This document shows positions 33,606 through 42,364 of a stretch of 49,046 nt of DNA, in pieces (position 1 is the stretch's first letter; every line of letters starts with the position of its first letter). Source of the DNA: an uncultured Bacilli bacterium (GTDB taxonomy: Bacteria > Bacillota_I > Bacilli_A > RF39 > UBA660); assembly GCA_934102255.1 (NCBI GenBank), contig CAKOSN010000011.1, positions 1 to 49,046 of the forward strand. The letters are read 5' to 3'. The notes under the pieces are model-generated. The model was given only the letters and a program-made list of their open reading frames with translations. It did no database searches and was not told the DNA's origin. The position numbers and the translations under genes were made by a program.

Positions 33606-34972
33606 TAATCAGTTAAGAAATCCTTTAACTTCTTAGCGCGTGATGGATGTCTTAGTTTTCTTAAGGCTTTAGCTTCGATTTGTCTAATACGTTCTCTAGT
33701 TACATTGAATTTCTTACCAACTTCTTCTAAAGTATGGCTAGTACCATCAACAAGACCGAAACGAAGTTCAAGTACTTCTTGTTCTCTTTCTTGAAGAGTA
33801 AGTAAAACACTCTTAATCTCTTCTTTTAGAATTTCATTAGTAGCATATTCTTCTGGTGACATTGATAATTCATCTTTAATGAAATCGCCTAAATGTGAAT
33901 CATCTTCCTCACCGATTGGTGTCTCTAAAGATACTGGGTCTTGACTAATTTTAATTACCTCACGTACCTTTTCAACTGAAATACCCATTTTCTTAGCAAT
34001 TTCTTCTTCAGAAGGTTCTCTGTTTAATTCTAGTGTCATTTGACGTTGAATGCGAGCCATTTTATTAATCGTTTCTACCATATGAACAGGAACACGAATA
34101 GTACGAGCCTGGTCAGCAAGAGCACGAGTAATTGCTTGTCTTATCCACCAAGTAGCATAAGTTGAAAATTTGAAACCTTTATCATAATCGAATTTTTCAA
34201 CAGCTTTCATTAAACCAATGTTACCTTCTTGAATTAAATCAAGGAAAAGTAAACCACGGCCAACATATCTCTTAGCAATGGATACAACTAAACGTAAGTT
34301 TGACTCAGCAAGTATTCTTTTAGCTCCTTCATCACCAGCAGCAGCTGCCACAGAATATTTCATTTCTTCTTCCATTGTTAGCAAAGGAATTTTACCTATT
34401 TCTTTTAAGTACATACGTACTGGGTCATTAATATTAACATCTTTAGTCAATTCTTCATCGCTTAATACTAACTCCTCAGTAGCGCCGCCCTTACCATTAT
34501 TATCATCATCGCTTACAATTTCAATATTGTTTTCAATTAAAGCGTTATATAGTTCATCTAGGGAATCAGCATCTAAATCTAGACCTTTTAAATGTTCTGC
34601 TAAAGTTTCATAAGTAATAAAACCATCTTTTTTACCTAGTTCTATTAATTCCTTTTCACGTTCTTTTAAAGGTTTAATCTCACCAACAGAAGCTTTCTTA
34701 GCAGGTGTAGCACTACTCTTAGCAACTTCTTTAGTTTCAGTAGTAGCTTTTTTAGTAGTTGTCTTTTTTACAGTTTTAGCTTTAGGTTTTTCCTCTGTTA
34801 CATCTTTTAAAACTATGTTTTGGTCATTTAAATCTTTATATAGAACCTTTACATCCTTAGGAGTAAGCCCATATTCTTTAACCTTATCAGCTACATCTTG
34901 AAAACTAACATAACTCTTTTCTTTATTAATTTCAATTAAACTTTCTAATACCTTTGGTAATTCTTTATTCAT
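33605..34972 (-). CDS. rpoD: primary RNA polymerase sigma factor (sigma-A)
   Basis: 455 aa. Regions 1.2-2.4 (DPVRMYLKEIGKIPLLT...NLRLVVSIAKRYVGRGLLFLDLIQEGNIGLMKAVEKFDYDKGFKFSTYATWWIRQAI), 3 and 4.2 (LEEVGKKFNVTRERIRQIEAKALRKLRHP) are intact. The N-terminus is unusual: two region-1.1-like helical domains (about 5-57 and 105-155) separated by a K/T/A-rich linker. One-base overlaps with dnaG upstream and trmK downstream give a tight operon. It would recognise the TTGACA/TATAAT and extended -10 promoters seen here. Confidence 0.97.
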   Translation of the reverse strand: MNKELPKVLESLIEINKEKSYVSFQDVADKVKEYGLTPKDVKVLYKDLNDQNIVLKDVTEEKPKAKTVKKTTTKKATTETKEVAKSSATPAKKASVGEIKPLKEREKELIELGKKDGFITYETLAEHLKGLDLDADSLDELYNALIENNIEIVSDDDNNGKGGATEELVLSDEELTKDVNINDPVRMYLKEIGKIPLLTMEEEMKYSVAAAAGDEGAKRILAESNLRLVVSIAKRYVGRGLLFLDLIQEGNIGLMKAVEKFDYDKGFKFSTYATWWIRQAITRALADQARTIRVPVHMVETINKMARIQRQMTLELNREPSEEEIAKKMGISVEKVREVIKISQDPVSLETPIGEEDDSHLGDFIKDELSMSPEEYATNEILKEEIKSVLLTLQEREQEVLELRFGLVDGTSHTLEEVGKKFNVTRERIRQIEAKALRKLRHPSRAKKLKDFLTD

Positions 34973-36720
34973 TACTCAACACTTCCTTTTTTAATATTTT
35001 TTATTTGTTCTAATATCTTTAGTTGATGTTCTCTATCTAGTTCCGTTGCAAGCTTTCGCTTTAAAGCCTCAATATCTTCCTTATCCTTCTGTCTTTGATA
35101 ACTTTTTATTACTAATTCAAAGTCTTCATCACTTACATCTTCATCTTCATCTAATATTTTTAACACTTCCCCATTTAAAGTTTCATTGTATGATATATAA
35201 GATATAAAATCAGCAACCGTTATATTATAATTCTTTCCTATAAAAAATACAATTTCATTAGCAATACTTCGATAGATTTTATTAGGAAAATAACCGATTT
35301 TTTCTTGATATTCTAAAACGTACTTCCGGTCATTTAACATATAATATAACATTTTTTTAGTGATTTTGTCCAACAAATTTTCTTGCTTAACAACTTCTAC
35401 TTCTTCTTTTTTAAATACTTCTTGGGTAATTGTCTGTAAACTACTCATTTCATTAAGACGCATTTTTAAGACTTCTTTATCAATTCCTGTACTTTTACTT
35501 AATTTTGTCAAACTAACATCAATATAAATTGGGTCTTTTATTGTTTTTAAATCATCTAAAACTTTATTAATAAAATTTGTTAATTCCACTGTATTTTCAG
35601 GATTAATATCATCTTTTAAAGTACTTAGTTTAAAATCCAAATAATCGATTGGATTATTTATCATTTTTAAATAACCGTCTATTCCATAAGTAAATACATA
35701 TTCATCAGGATCTTTTTTTAAGTTAATTCTAATTACTTGGACAGTAATATTATTTTGAGTAAGTATCTCACCATTTTTTAAAGTAGCTGTTTTTCCAGCC
35801 TCATCACCATCAAGTCCTAAAATAACCTCGCAACGCAAACGCTTAATTAATTCGATTTGCTCTTTAGTTAAAGCTGTACCCATTAAAGCAACAACGTTTT
35901 TAACACCATTAATATAAAGTCTTATGGCATCCATTTGTCCTTCAACGATAATTAATTTTTTACTTCTTTTAGCCTCATCCTTCGCCAAATGATAATTATA
36001 AAGATAATTTCCTTTTTTATAAAGATAAGTTTCTTTTGTATTAATATATTTAGCTATTGCTTCCCCTCGATAAATACGAGCAGAATATCCAATTACATGA
36101 CCTTCCGTATCATATAAAGGAAACATAATGCGACCTCTAAAGACATCAAAAAATTTACCGTCTATATTATTTACTAAGCCTAAATCTTCGCTGACTTTTG
36201 TAGTATACCCTTTTTTCTCTAAAATATTTTTTAAAGTATCAGGTTCATCTAAAGATAAACCAATACGAAACTTACTAATATCTTCATCACTTAAACCACG
36301 TTTATAAAGATAATCTTTAGCAGCTAAACCACTTTTAGTATTAATATTATTTTCATAATATTTGTTTACTAACTCCATTAAGTCATATTCTTTTTGATAC
36401 TTTAAGACTGTTTCCTGTTTAAAAACACCACTTATTTGATAACCAATCTTTTCTGCTACAATTTTAACAGCTTCAATAAAAGAAACATTTTCAAAATTTT
36501 GAACAAATGTAAAAACATTACCAGCCGCGCCGCAAGAAAAACATTTATAAATCTGTTTCGATGTGGAAATACTCATACTAGGTGAGTGGTCATCGTGAAA
36601 AGGACAAACACATTTATAATCTTTTCCTTTTAAGGTTACTGGTACATAACTAGATATAATATCTACAATATTGCAGTTCTTACGAATTGCATTAATTTCT
36701 TCATTACTTATCATAGCCAT
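34972..36720 (-). CDS. dnaG: DNA primase
   Basis: 582 aa. N-terminal zinc finger (CPFHDDHSPSMSISTSKQIYKCFSCGAAGNVF), catalytic core RIMFPLYDTEGHVIGYSAR, TOPRIM motifs VEGQMDAI and LGLDGDEAGKTA, and a C-terminal helical DnaB-interaction domain. It synthesises primers at the replication fork. GAGGG lies upstream of the ATG. First gene of the dnaG-rpoD-trmK operon. Confidence 0.96.
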   Translation of the reverse strand: MAMISNEEINAIRKNCNIVDIISSYVPVTLKGKDYKCVCPFHDDHSPSMSISTSKQIYKCFSCGAAGNVFTFVQNFENVSFIEAVKIVAEKIGYQISGVFKQETVLKYQKEYDLMELVNKYYENNINTKSGLAAKDYLYKRGLSDEDISKFRIGLSLDEPDTLKNILEKKGYTTKVSEDLGLVNNIDGKFFDVFRGRIMFPLYDTEGHVIGYSARIYRGEAIAKYINTKETYLYKKGNYLYNYHLAKDEAKRSKKLIIVEGQMDAIRLYINGVKNVVALMGTALTKEQIELIKRLRCEVILGLDGDEAGKTATLKNGEILTQNNITVQVIRINLKKDPDEYVFTYGIDGYLKMINNPIDYLDFKLSTLKDDINPENTVELTNFINKVLDDLKTIKDPIYIDVSLTKLSKSTGIDKEVLKMRLNEMSSLQTITQEVFKKEEVEVVKQENLLDKITKKMLYYMLNDRKYVLEYQEKIGYFPNKIYRSIANEIVFFIGKNYNITVADFISYISYNETLNGEVLKILDEDEDVSDEDFELVIKSYQRQKDKEDIEALKRKLATELDREHQLKILEQIKNIKKGSVE

Positions 36721-37047
36721 AAAATTATCCCTCTATATATATATTATTAACGCCACCCTTCTATTTTCCTTCAAAAATTACAAAAAAAATGCAAAAAATT
36801 GCATTTTTTTCACTTTTTTTCTTAAACTTTACACTTTTTTGACACTTAAATGTTTTCCATAGTAATTATAAGTCTTAGAATCCAGCAAAGTCCTTCATTT
36901 TAATATTCTAACAATATTTTTTTAAATCATTATCGTTTTTCTTGCCTTTTATCTTTATTTAAGTTATCCTATCTATATCTTATAAACATAATAAGTCTTA
37001 ATAGTTTTTTCTTTATTATATATAGGCTCTATTAAAACTGGATTTTA
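36721..37047. other. intergenic region between dnaG and the hydrogenase gene
   Basis: 327 bp with no credible ORF. It contains the hairpin at 36782-36810 (listed separately) and AT-rich sequence presumably holding the dnaG operon promoter. TTGAAG at about 36765 and TAATAT nearer the gene on the minus strand are poorly spaced, so I do not call a promoter. Confidence 0.6.
36782..36810. terminator. A/T-flanked hairpin upstream of dnaG
   Basis: AAAAAAATGCAA-AAAA-TTGCATTTTTTT, symmetrical and able to act in both directions. Confidence 0.65.
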
Positions 37048-38481
37048 TTAATCTTTAACAACATTCTTTTTAAAATAATTGTTATTTGGACTAAAGCTTG
37101 TATGTAAGATTTTTTTAGCCATATCACTTCCTGGATAATCTAAATAATTACTATATAATCTTAAGATATCTGGATTTTTATAGCTTAGTCTTAGTTTCTT
37201 CTTATTATCAATCTCATAAAGACTATTACCACGAGCTTCTCTCGTTTCTTTCATAAGTGGCATTTTCGTTTTCGGTTGACCGCCGCCACCAACACAGCCG
37301 TTTGGACAATTCATGACTTCAATCATTATATAATCTTGTAAATTAGGAAGTAATTTTTCTAAGTTTGGCATTCCATAAACACAAGCTACTTTATAAATTT
37401 TATCTAAAATAGTAATACTTGCTTCTCTAATACTTTCAAAACCACGCAAAGTTTGGAACTTTAAAAACTCAGTTTCACTATCTTTACCCGTTAAGTAAAA
37501 ATAAGCTGTTCTTAAAGTAGCTTCTAATACTCCACCACTCGTTCCAAAAATATTGCCAGCTCCCGTTCCGTCCGGTAAAATCTTATCAAAAGCACTACCT
37601 TCTAAATTAGGTAAATCAATATTTAATTTTTTTAACATTAAAGCTACTTCATGAGTTGTAAGACAGTAATCCATTCCTTCTAGTTCTGGTCTTCTTATTT
37701 CCATTTTCTTAGCTGTACAAGGTGCTAACATAACATTGATAACTTTTTTATTTTTCTTATTTTTAAAGAAATATTCATTAATAATACTAGCTTGCATCAT
37801 AATTGGACTTTTAGTACTGGAAAGATTACCAATTAAATCCTGATGATATATTTCGGCATATTTAACCCATGAAGGACAACAAGAGGTAAAAAGAGGTAAC
37901 TTTTCCTGATTATTAAGCCTATTAACTAACTCCATAGCTTCTTCCATAACCGTTAAATCAGCTCCAAAAGTTAAATCAAATACATAAGTAAATCCGGCAT
38001 TTTTTAAAGCTGTCACTAACTTTTCAGTAACAATACTTCCCTTTTCCAAGCCAAACTCTTCACCAATAGTCGTTCTAATAGCAGGAGCTACCGAAATAGT
38101 CACAACATTTTCTTTATCCTTTAAAAGTTCTAAAACCTTCTCATAATCAAGTTTGGTATCTAAAGCATTCATTGGACAGTTTAAAATACATTGACCACAA
38201 TTAATACACACTGGTCTTTTTACTTCATCGCGATTATATTTAATACCTACCACATTTTCACAAGTCTTTTTACATAAACCACAATTAGTACATTTATCTT
38301 CTAAAAAACATAAAGAGGGATTATTTTTCTCCACCCAAACCGCATTTGAAGTGTCCTTTTGAAAATCTTTTTTTAAAGCCTTACATTCTGGACAAGCATA
38401 AGTATCTGGTAATGTAACAAATTTTGCCTTAGCAAGTATCTCATCATAAACAAATCCACATTTTTTACATATATATCTCAT
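37048..38481 (-). CDS. [FeFe] hydrogenase with N-terminal rubredoxin-like domain
   Basis: 477 aa. Residues 1-45: a rubredoxin-like zinc/iron knuckle (YICKKCGFVYDE...YACPECKALK). Residues 55-110: two 4Fe-4S motifs (CTNCGLCKKTC, CINCGQCILNCP). H-cluster motifs are TSCCPSWV (L1), APCTAKKMEIRRPE (L2, with A where M is usual) and EVMNCPNGCVGGGGQP (L3). It should interconvert H2 and protons in fermentation, or act as a sensory or electron-bifurcating member; the maturases are not in the window. Points to an anaerobic lifestyle. Monocistronic. Confidence 0.93.
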   Translation of the reverse strand: MRYICKKCGFVYDEILAKAKFVTLPDTYACPECKALKKDFQKDTSNAVWVEKNNPSLCFLEDKCTNCGLCKKTCENVVGIKYNRDEVKRPVCINCGQCILNCPMNALDTKLDYEKVLELLKDKENVVTISVAPAIRTTIGEEFGLEKGSIVTEKLVTALKNAGFTYVFDLTFGADLTVMEEAMELVNRLNNQEKLPLFTSCCPSWVKYAEIYHQDLIGNLSSTKSPIMMQASIINEYFFKNKKNKKVINVMLAPCTAKKMEIRRPELEGMDYCLTTHEVALMLKKLNIDLPNLEGSAFDKILPDGTGAGNIFGTSGGVLEATLRTAYFYLTGKDSETEFLKFQTLRGFESIREASITILDKIYKVACVYGMPNLEKLLPNLQDYIMIEVMNCPNGCVGGGGQPKTKMPLMKETREARGNSLYEIDNKKKLRLSYKNPDILRLYSNYLDYPGSDMAKKILHTSFSPNNNYFKKNVVKD

Positions 38482-38593
38482 TTTTTCTAATCCCTTCTTA
38501 TTATCACTATAAGGATAACATAAATAGTAAACTTTTTAAAGAAAAAAAATTTATATTTTTATACCATAAATAGTTTATATTCAAATTAATTTC

Positions 38594-39910
38594 TCATGAA
38601 AAATCACTTTTTTTATATAAAACTAAGTTATTAAATGTCTTGATTTTCCTATAATTATTTCTAATATAACTATCTATTTTCTTAGATAACTGCCCTCCTT
38701 CGTACTCTAAATTAAGTAAAAAATAAGTATCACTATCTAATGAATTAAAATAATCTATAACTTTTGCCTCACCATTATAGCCCATATTGCCATTAAGTAA
38801 TAAGTCATAATTATTAATCTTCTTATTTAAAAGTAACTTATAAACATAGGCATCATACATAATAAAATAAGTCTTATCTAAATTATCTATTTCTTTATCT
38901 ATTCTTGATGCATTAACTAAATATTTACTATCAATATCCTTATATTCTAAAGCTCCAACTCCTTTACTTAAATCTTTAAAATGATATTGTAAGAAAAGAG
39001 ATAATATTGGACAAACTAGTAATACTAAAGCCATATAATTAACATATTTTAAATAATTTATACTACCCATCTTATTTTCTAGTCCTTTAACCATCCTATC
39101 TAGAAAATAAATAATTACCGGAATAACACTAAATAAAATATGCATAGCATTAAAAATAGGATAAGCCATTATTTGATAAGTTATTAAATATAACACCTTA
39201 ACATCATTGTGTTTAACATAATAAAAAATAAGAAAACAAATCAAACCTAAAATAAAAATTGTTCCTAAATTAAAGAAACTATTCTTACTCCCAAAAGAGA
39301 AAAGTCCTAAAAAAGTATAATTAATAAATTCATATAAAGAGTTATTTATAGCTAAATATAGTCCTATTAAAACACATGGTATTAAAAAAACACTTACTCT
39401 TTTTAAAATCTTCTTAGGCTTTTTTATATAAATAATACTAGGTATACATAGTATTATAAAAGACTGTTTAGTAAGAAAAATAAGTCCTAAAAGAATCCCT
39501 ATTAAAAAGTCTTTATCTTCATCTAAATTTAAAAGAATTAATAAAAGAAAAACTATTAAAAAATTATAACTAGGTCTTAAAATAAAACTTATTAAAACTA
39601 TACTAGGTATAAAACTCTTAGGATATTTTTTATATATAAAATAATACATACTACTAAGTAATACTGTGTTAGTAAGATTAAAAATAAGAAAGTTATTACC
39701 AAGTAACTTCATTACGATACTACATATTAAAGGATATAATGGCGTTATTACCATATTAAAATCTTTATAAATAGTAAGATTACTGGCTATATTATAAGAA
39801 AATCCATAGTTCCATATCAAATCATTATCAGCATTACTAAAATTAACTAGAACTCCTACATATATAAATATTATTATTAAAATTAAGATATCTTTTTTAT
39901 GTTTTTTCAT
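38594..39910 (-). CDS. polytopic membrane protein, GT-C glycosyltransferase-like
   Basis: 438 aa with about 10-11 TM helices. The first extracytoplasmic loop NFSNADNDLIWNYGFSYNIASNLTIYKDFNMVITPLYPLI has the acidic pattern of GT-C glycosyltransferases of the dolichyl-phosphate-mannose/ArnT type. The C-terminal 90 aa are soluble and extracellular (SRIDKEIDNLDKTYFIMYDAYVYKLL). It probably adds sugars to envelope polymers or surface proteins; the substrate is unknown. TAGGAG precedes the ATG. Ends with TGA. Confidence 0.72.
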   Translation of the reverse strand: MKKHKKDILILIIIFIYVGVLVNFSNADNDLIWNYGFSYNIASNLTIYKDFNMVITPLYPLICSIVMKLLGNNFLIFNLTNTVLLSSMYYFIYKKYPKSFIPSIVLISFILRPSYNFLIVFLLLILLNLDEDKDFLIGILLGLIFLTKQSFIILCIPSIIYIKKPKKILKRVSVFLIPCVLIGLYLAINNSLYEFINYTFLGLFSFGSKNSFFNLGTIFILGLICFLIFYYVKHNDVKVLYLITYQIMAYPIFNAMHILFSVIPVIIYFLDRMVKGLENKMGSINYLKYVNYMALVLLVCPILSLFLQYHFKDLSKGVGALEYKDIDSKYLVNASRIDKEIDNLDKTYFIMYDAYVYKLLLNKKINNYDLLLNGNMGYNGEAKVIDYFNSLDSDTYFLLNLEYEGGQLSKKIDSYIRNNYRKIKTFNNLVLYKKSDFS

Positions 39911-39971
39911 AATTACTCCTACTTTTATATTACCATAAGATATAACTTTTTTATATTATCTTTTATGTATG

Positions 39972-39995
39972 GTTACTTCCCACCCCACCCACCTT
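39972..39995 (-). repeat. G-quadruplex-type repeat, copy 1 (inverted relative to copy 2)
   Basis: On the minus strand AAGGTGGGTGGGGTGGGAAG followed by TAAC, with four G-tracts. The same element occurs in the opposite orientation at 46701-46724. It lies about 70 bp upstream of the start of the GT-C-like gene, in the sense strand of that gene. Confidence 0.75.
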
Positions 39996-40012
39996 AGGGT
40001 ATAATTTACATA

Positions 40013-40041
40013 TTGACAATACTAGTTAATACCTTTAGAAT
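40013..40041 (+). promoter_or_regulatory. promoter of the gene at 40072
   Basis: TTGACA, 17-nt spacer, TAGAAT, 30 bp before the start; ribosome site GAGGGGG. Confidence 0.75.
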
Positions 40042-40071
40042 AGCTAGTACTTAAAAAAGAGGGGGATTAAC

Positions 40072-40803
40072 ATGAAAAAACATGAAGAAATAGAAATGAA
40101 GATTTATGAGCTTTTAGGAGTTAAATATTTCAAAAAATTAGCAATAAGTCTAGTAGATATTACCATTTTACCAATTACTTTAAAAGCATATAAAGGTTTA
40201 TCACTTAAAGAAAGAGTATTTAAAATTAATCATGTAAAAAATAATTATTTTATCGGTAAAATTAATAGTATGGAAGATGTTGAAAATTTTAAACATAGTA
40301 TTATTATTAACTCACGTATTCATATTTTTGCTTTAGCAGTTCTTTTCGCTCTTCCACATAAAGTTCTAATTAATACTATACTTTTTAACATTATTTTTAC
40401 TATTTTAAATTGTTATTGTCTTATGTTACAAAGATATAATTGGATAAGAATTAACGAAACAGTTCGTAAAATGACACCTAGATATGAAAGACAAAAAGCT
40501 AAAATTATCGATGAATTACAGGAAGTAGAAAGTAAATTACCGGAACCTTCTTATAAGATAATTGATAAAGAAGACAAAGAAAAAGATATTAGCTTTGAGG
40601 AATTAATTTCCAACGCTAGTATGGAAGAATTAAAAAGGTATCAACATTGTTTATTATTTTTAAAACACGAAAGCGACCGTATTAAAAAAAGTATAGATTG
40701 CCATGAAGAACCTAATATAAAGTTAACTGCTCCATTTTCTAAAGAAAAAACTTTAAAATTAGAAATTGGTAGTCGTAGGAGTAATGAAAAGGATAACAAT
40801 TAG
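40072..40803 (+). CDS. membrane protein of unknown function
   Basis: 243 aa. Two adjacent hydrophobic segments (about 84-125: IHIFALAVLFALP and ILFNIIFTILNCYCLML) sit between a basic N-terminal domain (EEIEMKIYELLGVKYFKKLAI...VKNNYFIGKINSMEDVENF) and a charged helical C-terminus (about 135-243). The YNWIRIN segment after the hairpin recalls small membrane acyltransferase-like proteins, but I cannot assign a family. It converges with the glycine-rich surface gene, with only 1 bp between the stop codons. Confidence 0.65.
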   Translation: MKKHEEIEMKIYELLGVKYFKKLAISLVDITILPITLKAYKGLSLKERVFKINHVKNNYFIGKINSMEDVENFKHSIIINSRIHIFALAVLFALPHKVLINTILFNIIFTILNCYCLMLQRYNWIRINETVRKMTPRYERQKAKIIDELQEVESKLPEPSYKIIDKEDKEKDISFEELISNASMEELKRYQHCLLFLKHESDRIKKSIDCHEEPNIKLTAPFSKEKTLKLEIGSRRSNEKDNN

Positions 40804-40804
40804 T

Positions 40805-41965
40805 TTATTCTTCAAAACCAACCAAAGTTATCCTAGCATAACCATTACCAGAGTTACCGGTAATCATAGAATTATCATTGTAAGAAGGCATACCTACGTA
40901 TCCTTCTTTTTTATCTGTCCATTTATATCCTTCACCGTCAATCATTACGGTATTTTTAAAATAAAGTCTCGAATAATGAATACTTTGACCAGTATGAATT
41001 ATGTTATCTTCTGTACTTTCTTCTTTTATAGCATTACAGCCGTTGTGTCCGGAAATAAATGAAGAACCACCTACTCCACCAGTCCAAGAATTAGAAGCAC
41101 CACCATAGTAACCGCCGCCTCCGCCATTTGTAACATGACTGCCGCCAATTCCAAAATAACTACCAGAAGTTTGAGATGATTGTAATAAAACTGGTGCTTT
41201 ATCTACTCCACTGGTTCCAATATAGGATAATAAACCGCCAGCTGAACCACCGATTGCATAATAATACGAACTATCAAGAAAATTAGCTCCGCCGCCACCA
41301 CCTGCAATCATGATTCTTGTTTTTAATGAATCAAAATCATTCCAATTAGATTTAATTATTCTAATATCAGTAGCACCACCACCGCCACAAAAATAACGTC
41401 CTGGCCACTGGTCATGATTATCTACTGAACCACCACCATTATATGCATAACCACTTGGGCCAGTGGTTCCTTCCTTGCAAATATTTGTAGCCCCAACATA
41501 TACATATAAATTATTATTTTTATTTAAATAGATATTACCACTTACATAACCTCCATTGCCACCATGATAAGTCTCATCATAAGAAGCACCGCTTGCTCCC
41601 CAAAGTTCTACCTTATAAATACCAGAAACTGGCACACTAAACTCCTGAACATCACCTATATAATCATAATCAAAAACAGTTGGCCTAGAATAAAAATACA
41701 AATTACATTTCACTTTTTTATTTAAATTACTTATTAATAAGCCCCAGTTATCGTTGTCCCATGAAACCTTTACATTTTCATCATCACAGACAGCTTTCTG
41801 AAACTTTGCACTTTCTTTTGGAGGAATTTGTTCATTTAACTCGTCATTTATATATATTCCTATAATATTATCTGTTGATAAATATTCTTTCTTATTATCA
41901 AAATATACGAAAACAGAAATTATTAAAATAAATATTATAATTAAATAAAAACATCTCTTTTTCAT
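40805..41965 (-). CDS. glycine-rich surface protein (cassette 6)
   Basis: 386 aa, AGAGGT before ATG at 41965. Membrane anchor at about 4-22. Stalk domain (NIIGIYINDEL...KAVCDDENVKVSWDNDNWGLLISNLNKKVKCNLYF) to about residue 97. Then a glycine-rich lectin-like domain, FDYIGDVQEFSVPVSGIYKVELWGASGAS...GGNGGYVSGNIYL..LYVYVG...GGGGATDIRI...GGGGGANF...GGGGGYYGG...GYARITLVG, similar to the Gly_rich family related to ALK/LTK ligand domains. It is a likely exposed binding protein. Predicted OFF; cassette 6 points away. Confidence 0.86.
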   Translation of the reverse strand: MKKRCFYLIIIFILIISVFVYFDNKKEYLSTDNIIGIYINDELNEQIPPKESAKFQKAVCDDENVKVSWDNDNWGLLISNLNKKVKCNLYFYSRPTVFDYDYIGDVQEFSVPVSGIYKVELWGASGASYDETYHGGNGGYVSGNIYLNKNNNLYVYVGATNICKEGTTGPSGYAYNGGGSVDNHDQWPGRYFCGGGGATDIRIIKSNWNDFDSLKTRIMIAGGGGGANFLDSSYYYAIGGSAGGLLSYIGTSGVDKAPVLLQSSQTSGSYFGIGGSHVTNGGGGGYYGGASNSWTGGVGGSSFISGHNGCNAIKEESTEDNIIHTGQSIHYSRLYFKNTVMIDGEGYKWTDKKEGYVGMPSYNDNSMITGNSGNGYARITLVGFEE

Positions 41966-41996
41966 ATCAAAACCTCTTAAAAGTACGTAATTACGC

Positions 41997-42289
41997 TTTC
42001 ATAGAGCTAAATACTCTATGAAAAATAGGCGTTGAAGTAAGTATTCACCTGAGTTTATAAAAAAATGACTATGAATTTTGACCATAATAATGATTCCTTT
42101 TCTGACCATAAAAGGAACTCTAAAAGCCTATAAATACTAGATTTTACTTAATTTTGGTTGACCATAAAATTGACCACAATTAATAATAAAAAACACCTTT
42201 TAAAAGCCTAAAATATATGGTATAGTTAATATATAAATTAAAAATAGACGACAATTTTAGGCTTTCATAGAGTATTTAGTTCTATGAAA
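41997..42289. other. invertible promoter cassette 6 (OFF orientation)
   Basis: Left site 41997-42023: TTTCATAGAG, spacer CTAAATA, CTCTATGAAA. Right site 42263-42289: TTTCATAGAG, spacer TATTTAG, TTCTATGAAA. The spacers are exact reverse complements. TGACC-type boxes lie at 42066/42079 and 42159/42171, with a single box at 42103. The promoter (42218-42226) reads rightward, away from 40805-41965. Confidence 0.88.
42218..42226 (+). promoter_or_regulatory. extended -10 promoter of cassette 6
   Basis: TGGTATAGT followed by TAATATATAAATTAAAAATAG. It reads rightward toward a hairpin near 42336-42363. Confidence 0.72.
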
Positions 42290-42335
42290 TTTAAGAATTT
42301 TAAGTTTAAAATATAGACACTGTGCATATTATAAA

Positions 42336-42363
42336 AAGGGCTTATTCAATTAAGAATAGGTCC
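42336..42363 (-). terminator. terminator-like hairpin after the second glycine-rich gene
   Basis: AAAGGGCTTATTC...GAATAGGTCCTTT, an imperfect stem between cassette 6 and the stop of 42365-43471. Confidence 0.5.
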
Positions 42364-42364
42364 T

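Noticed and set aside
25532..39910. Reassignment of TGA to tryptophan
   Set aside because: Tryptophan is encoded by TGG in all intact proteins, at least five genes stop at TGA, and only one gene has an internal TGA.
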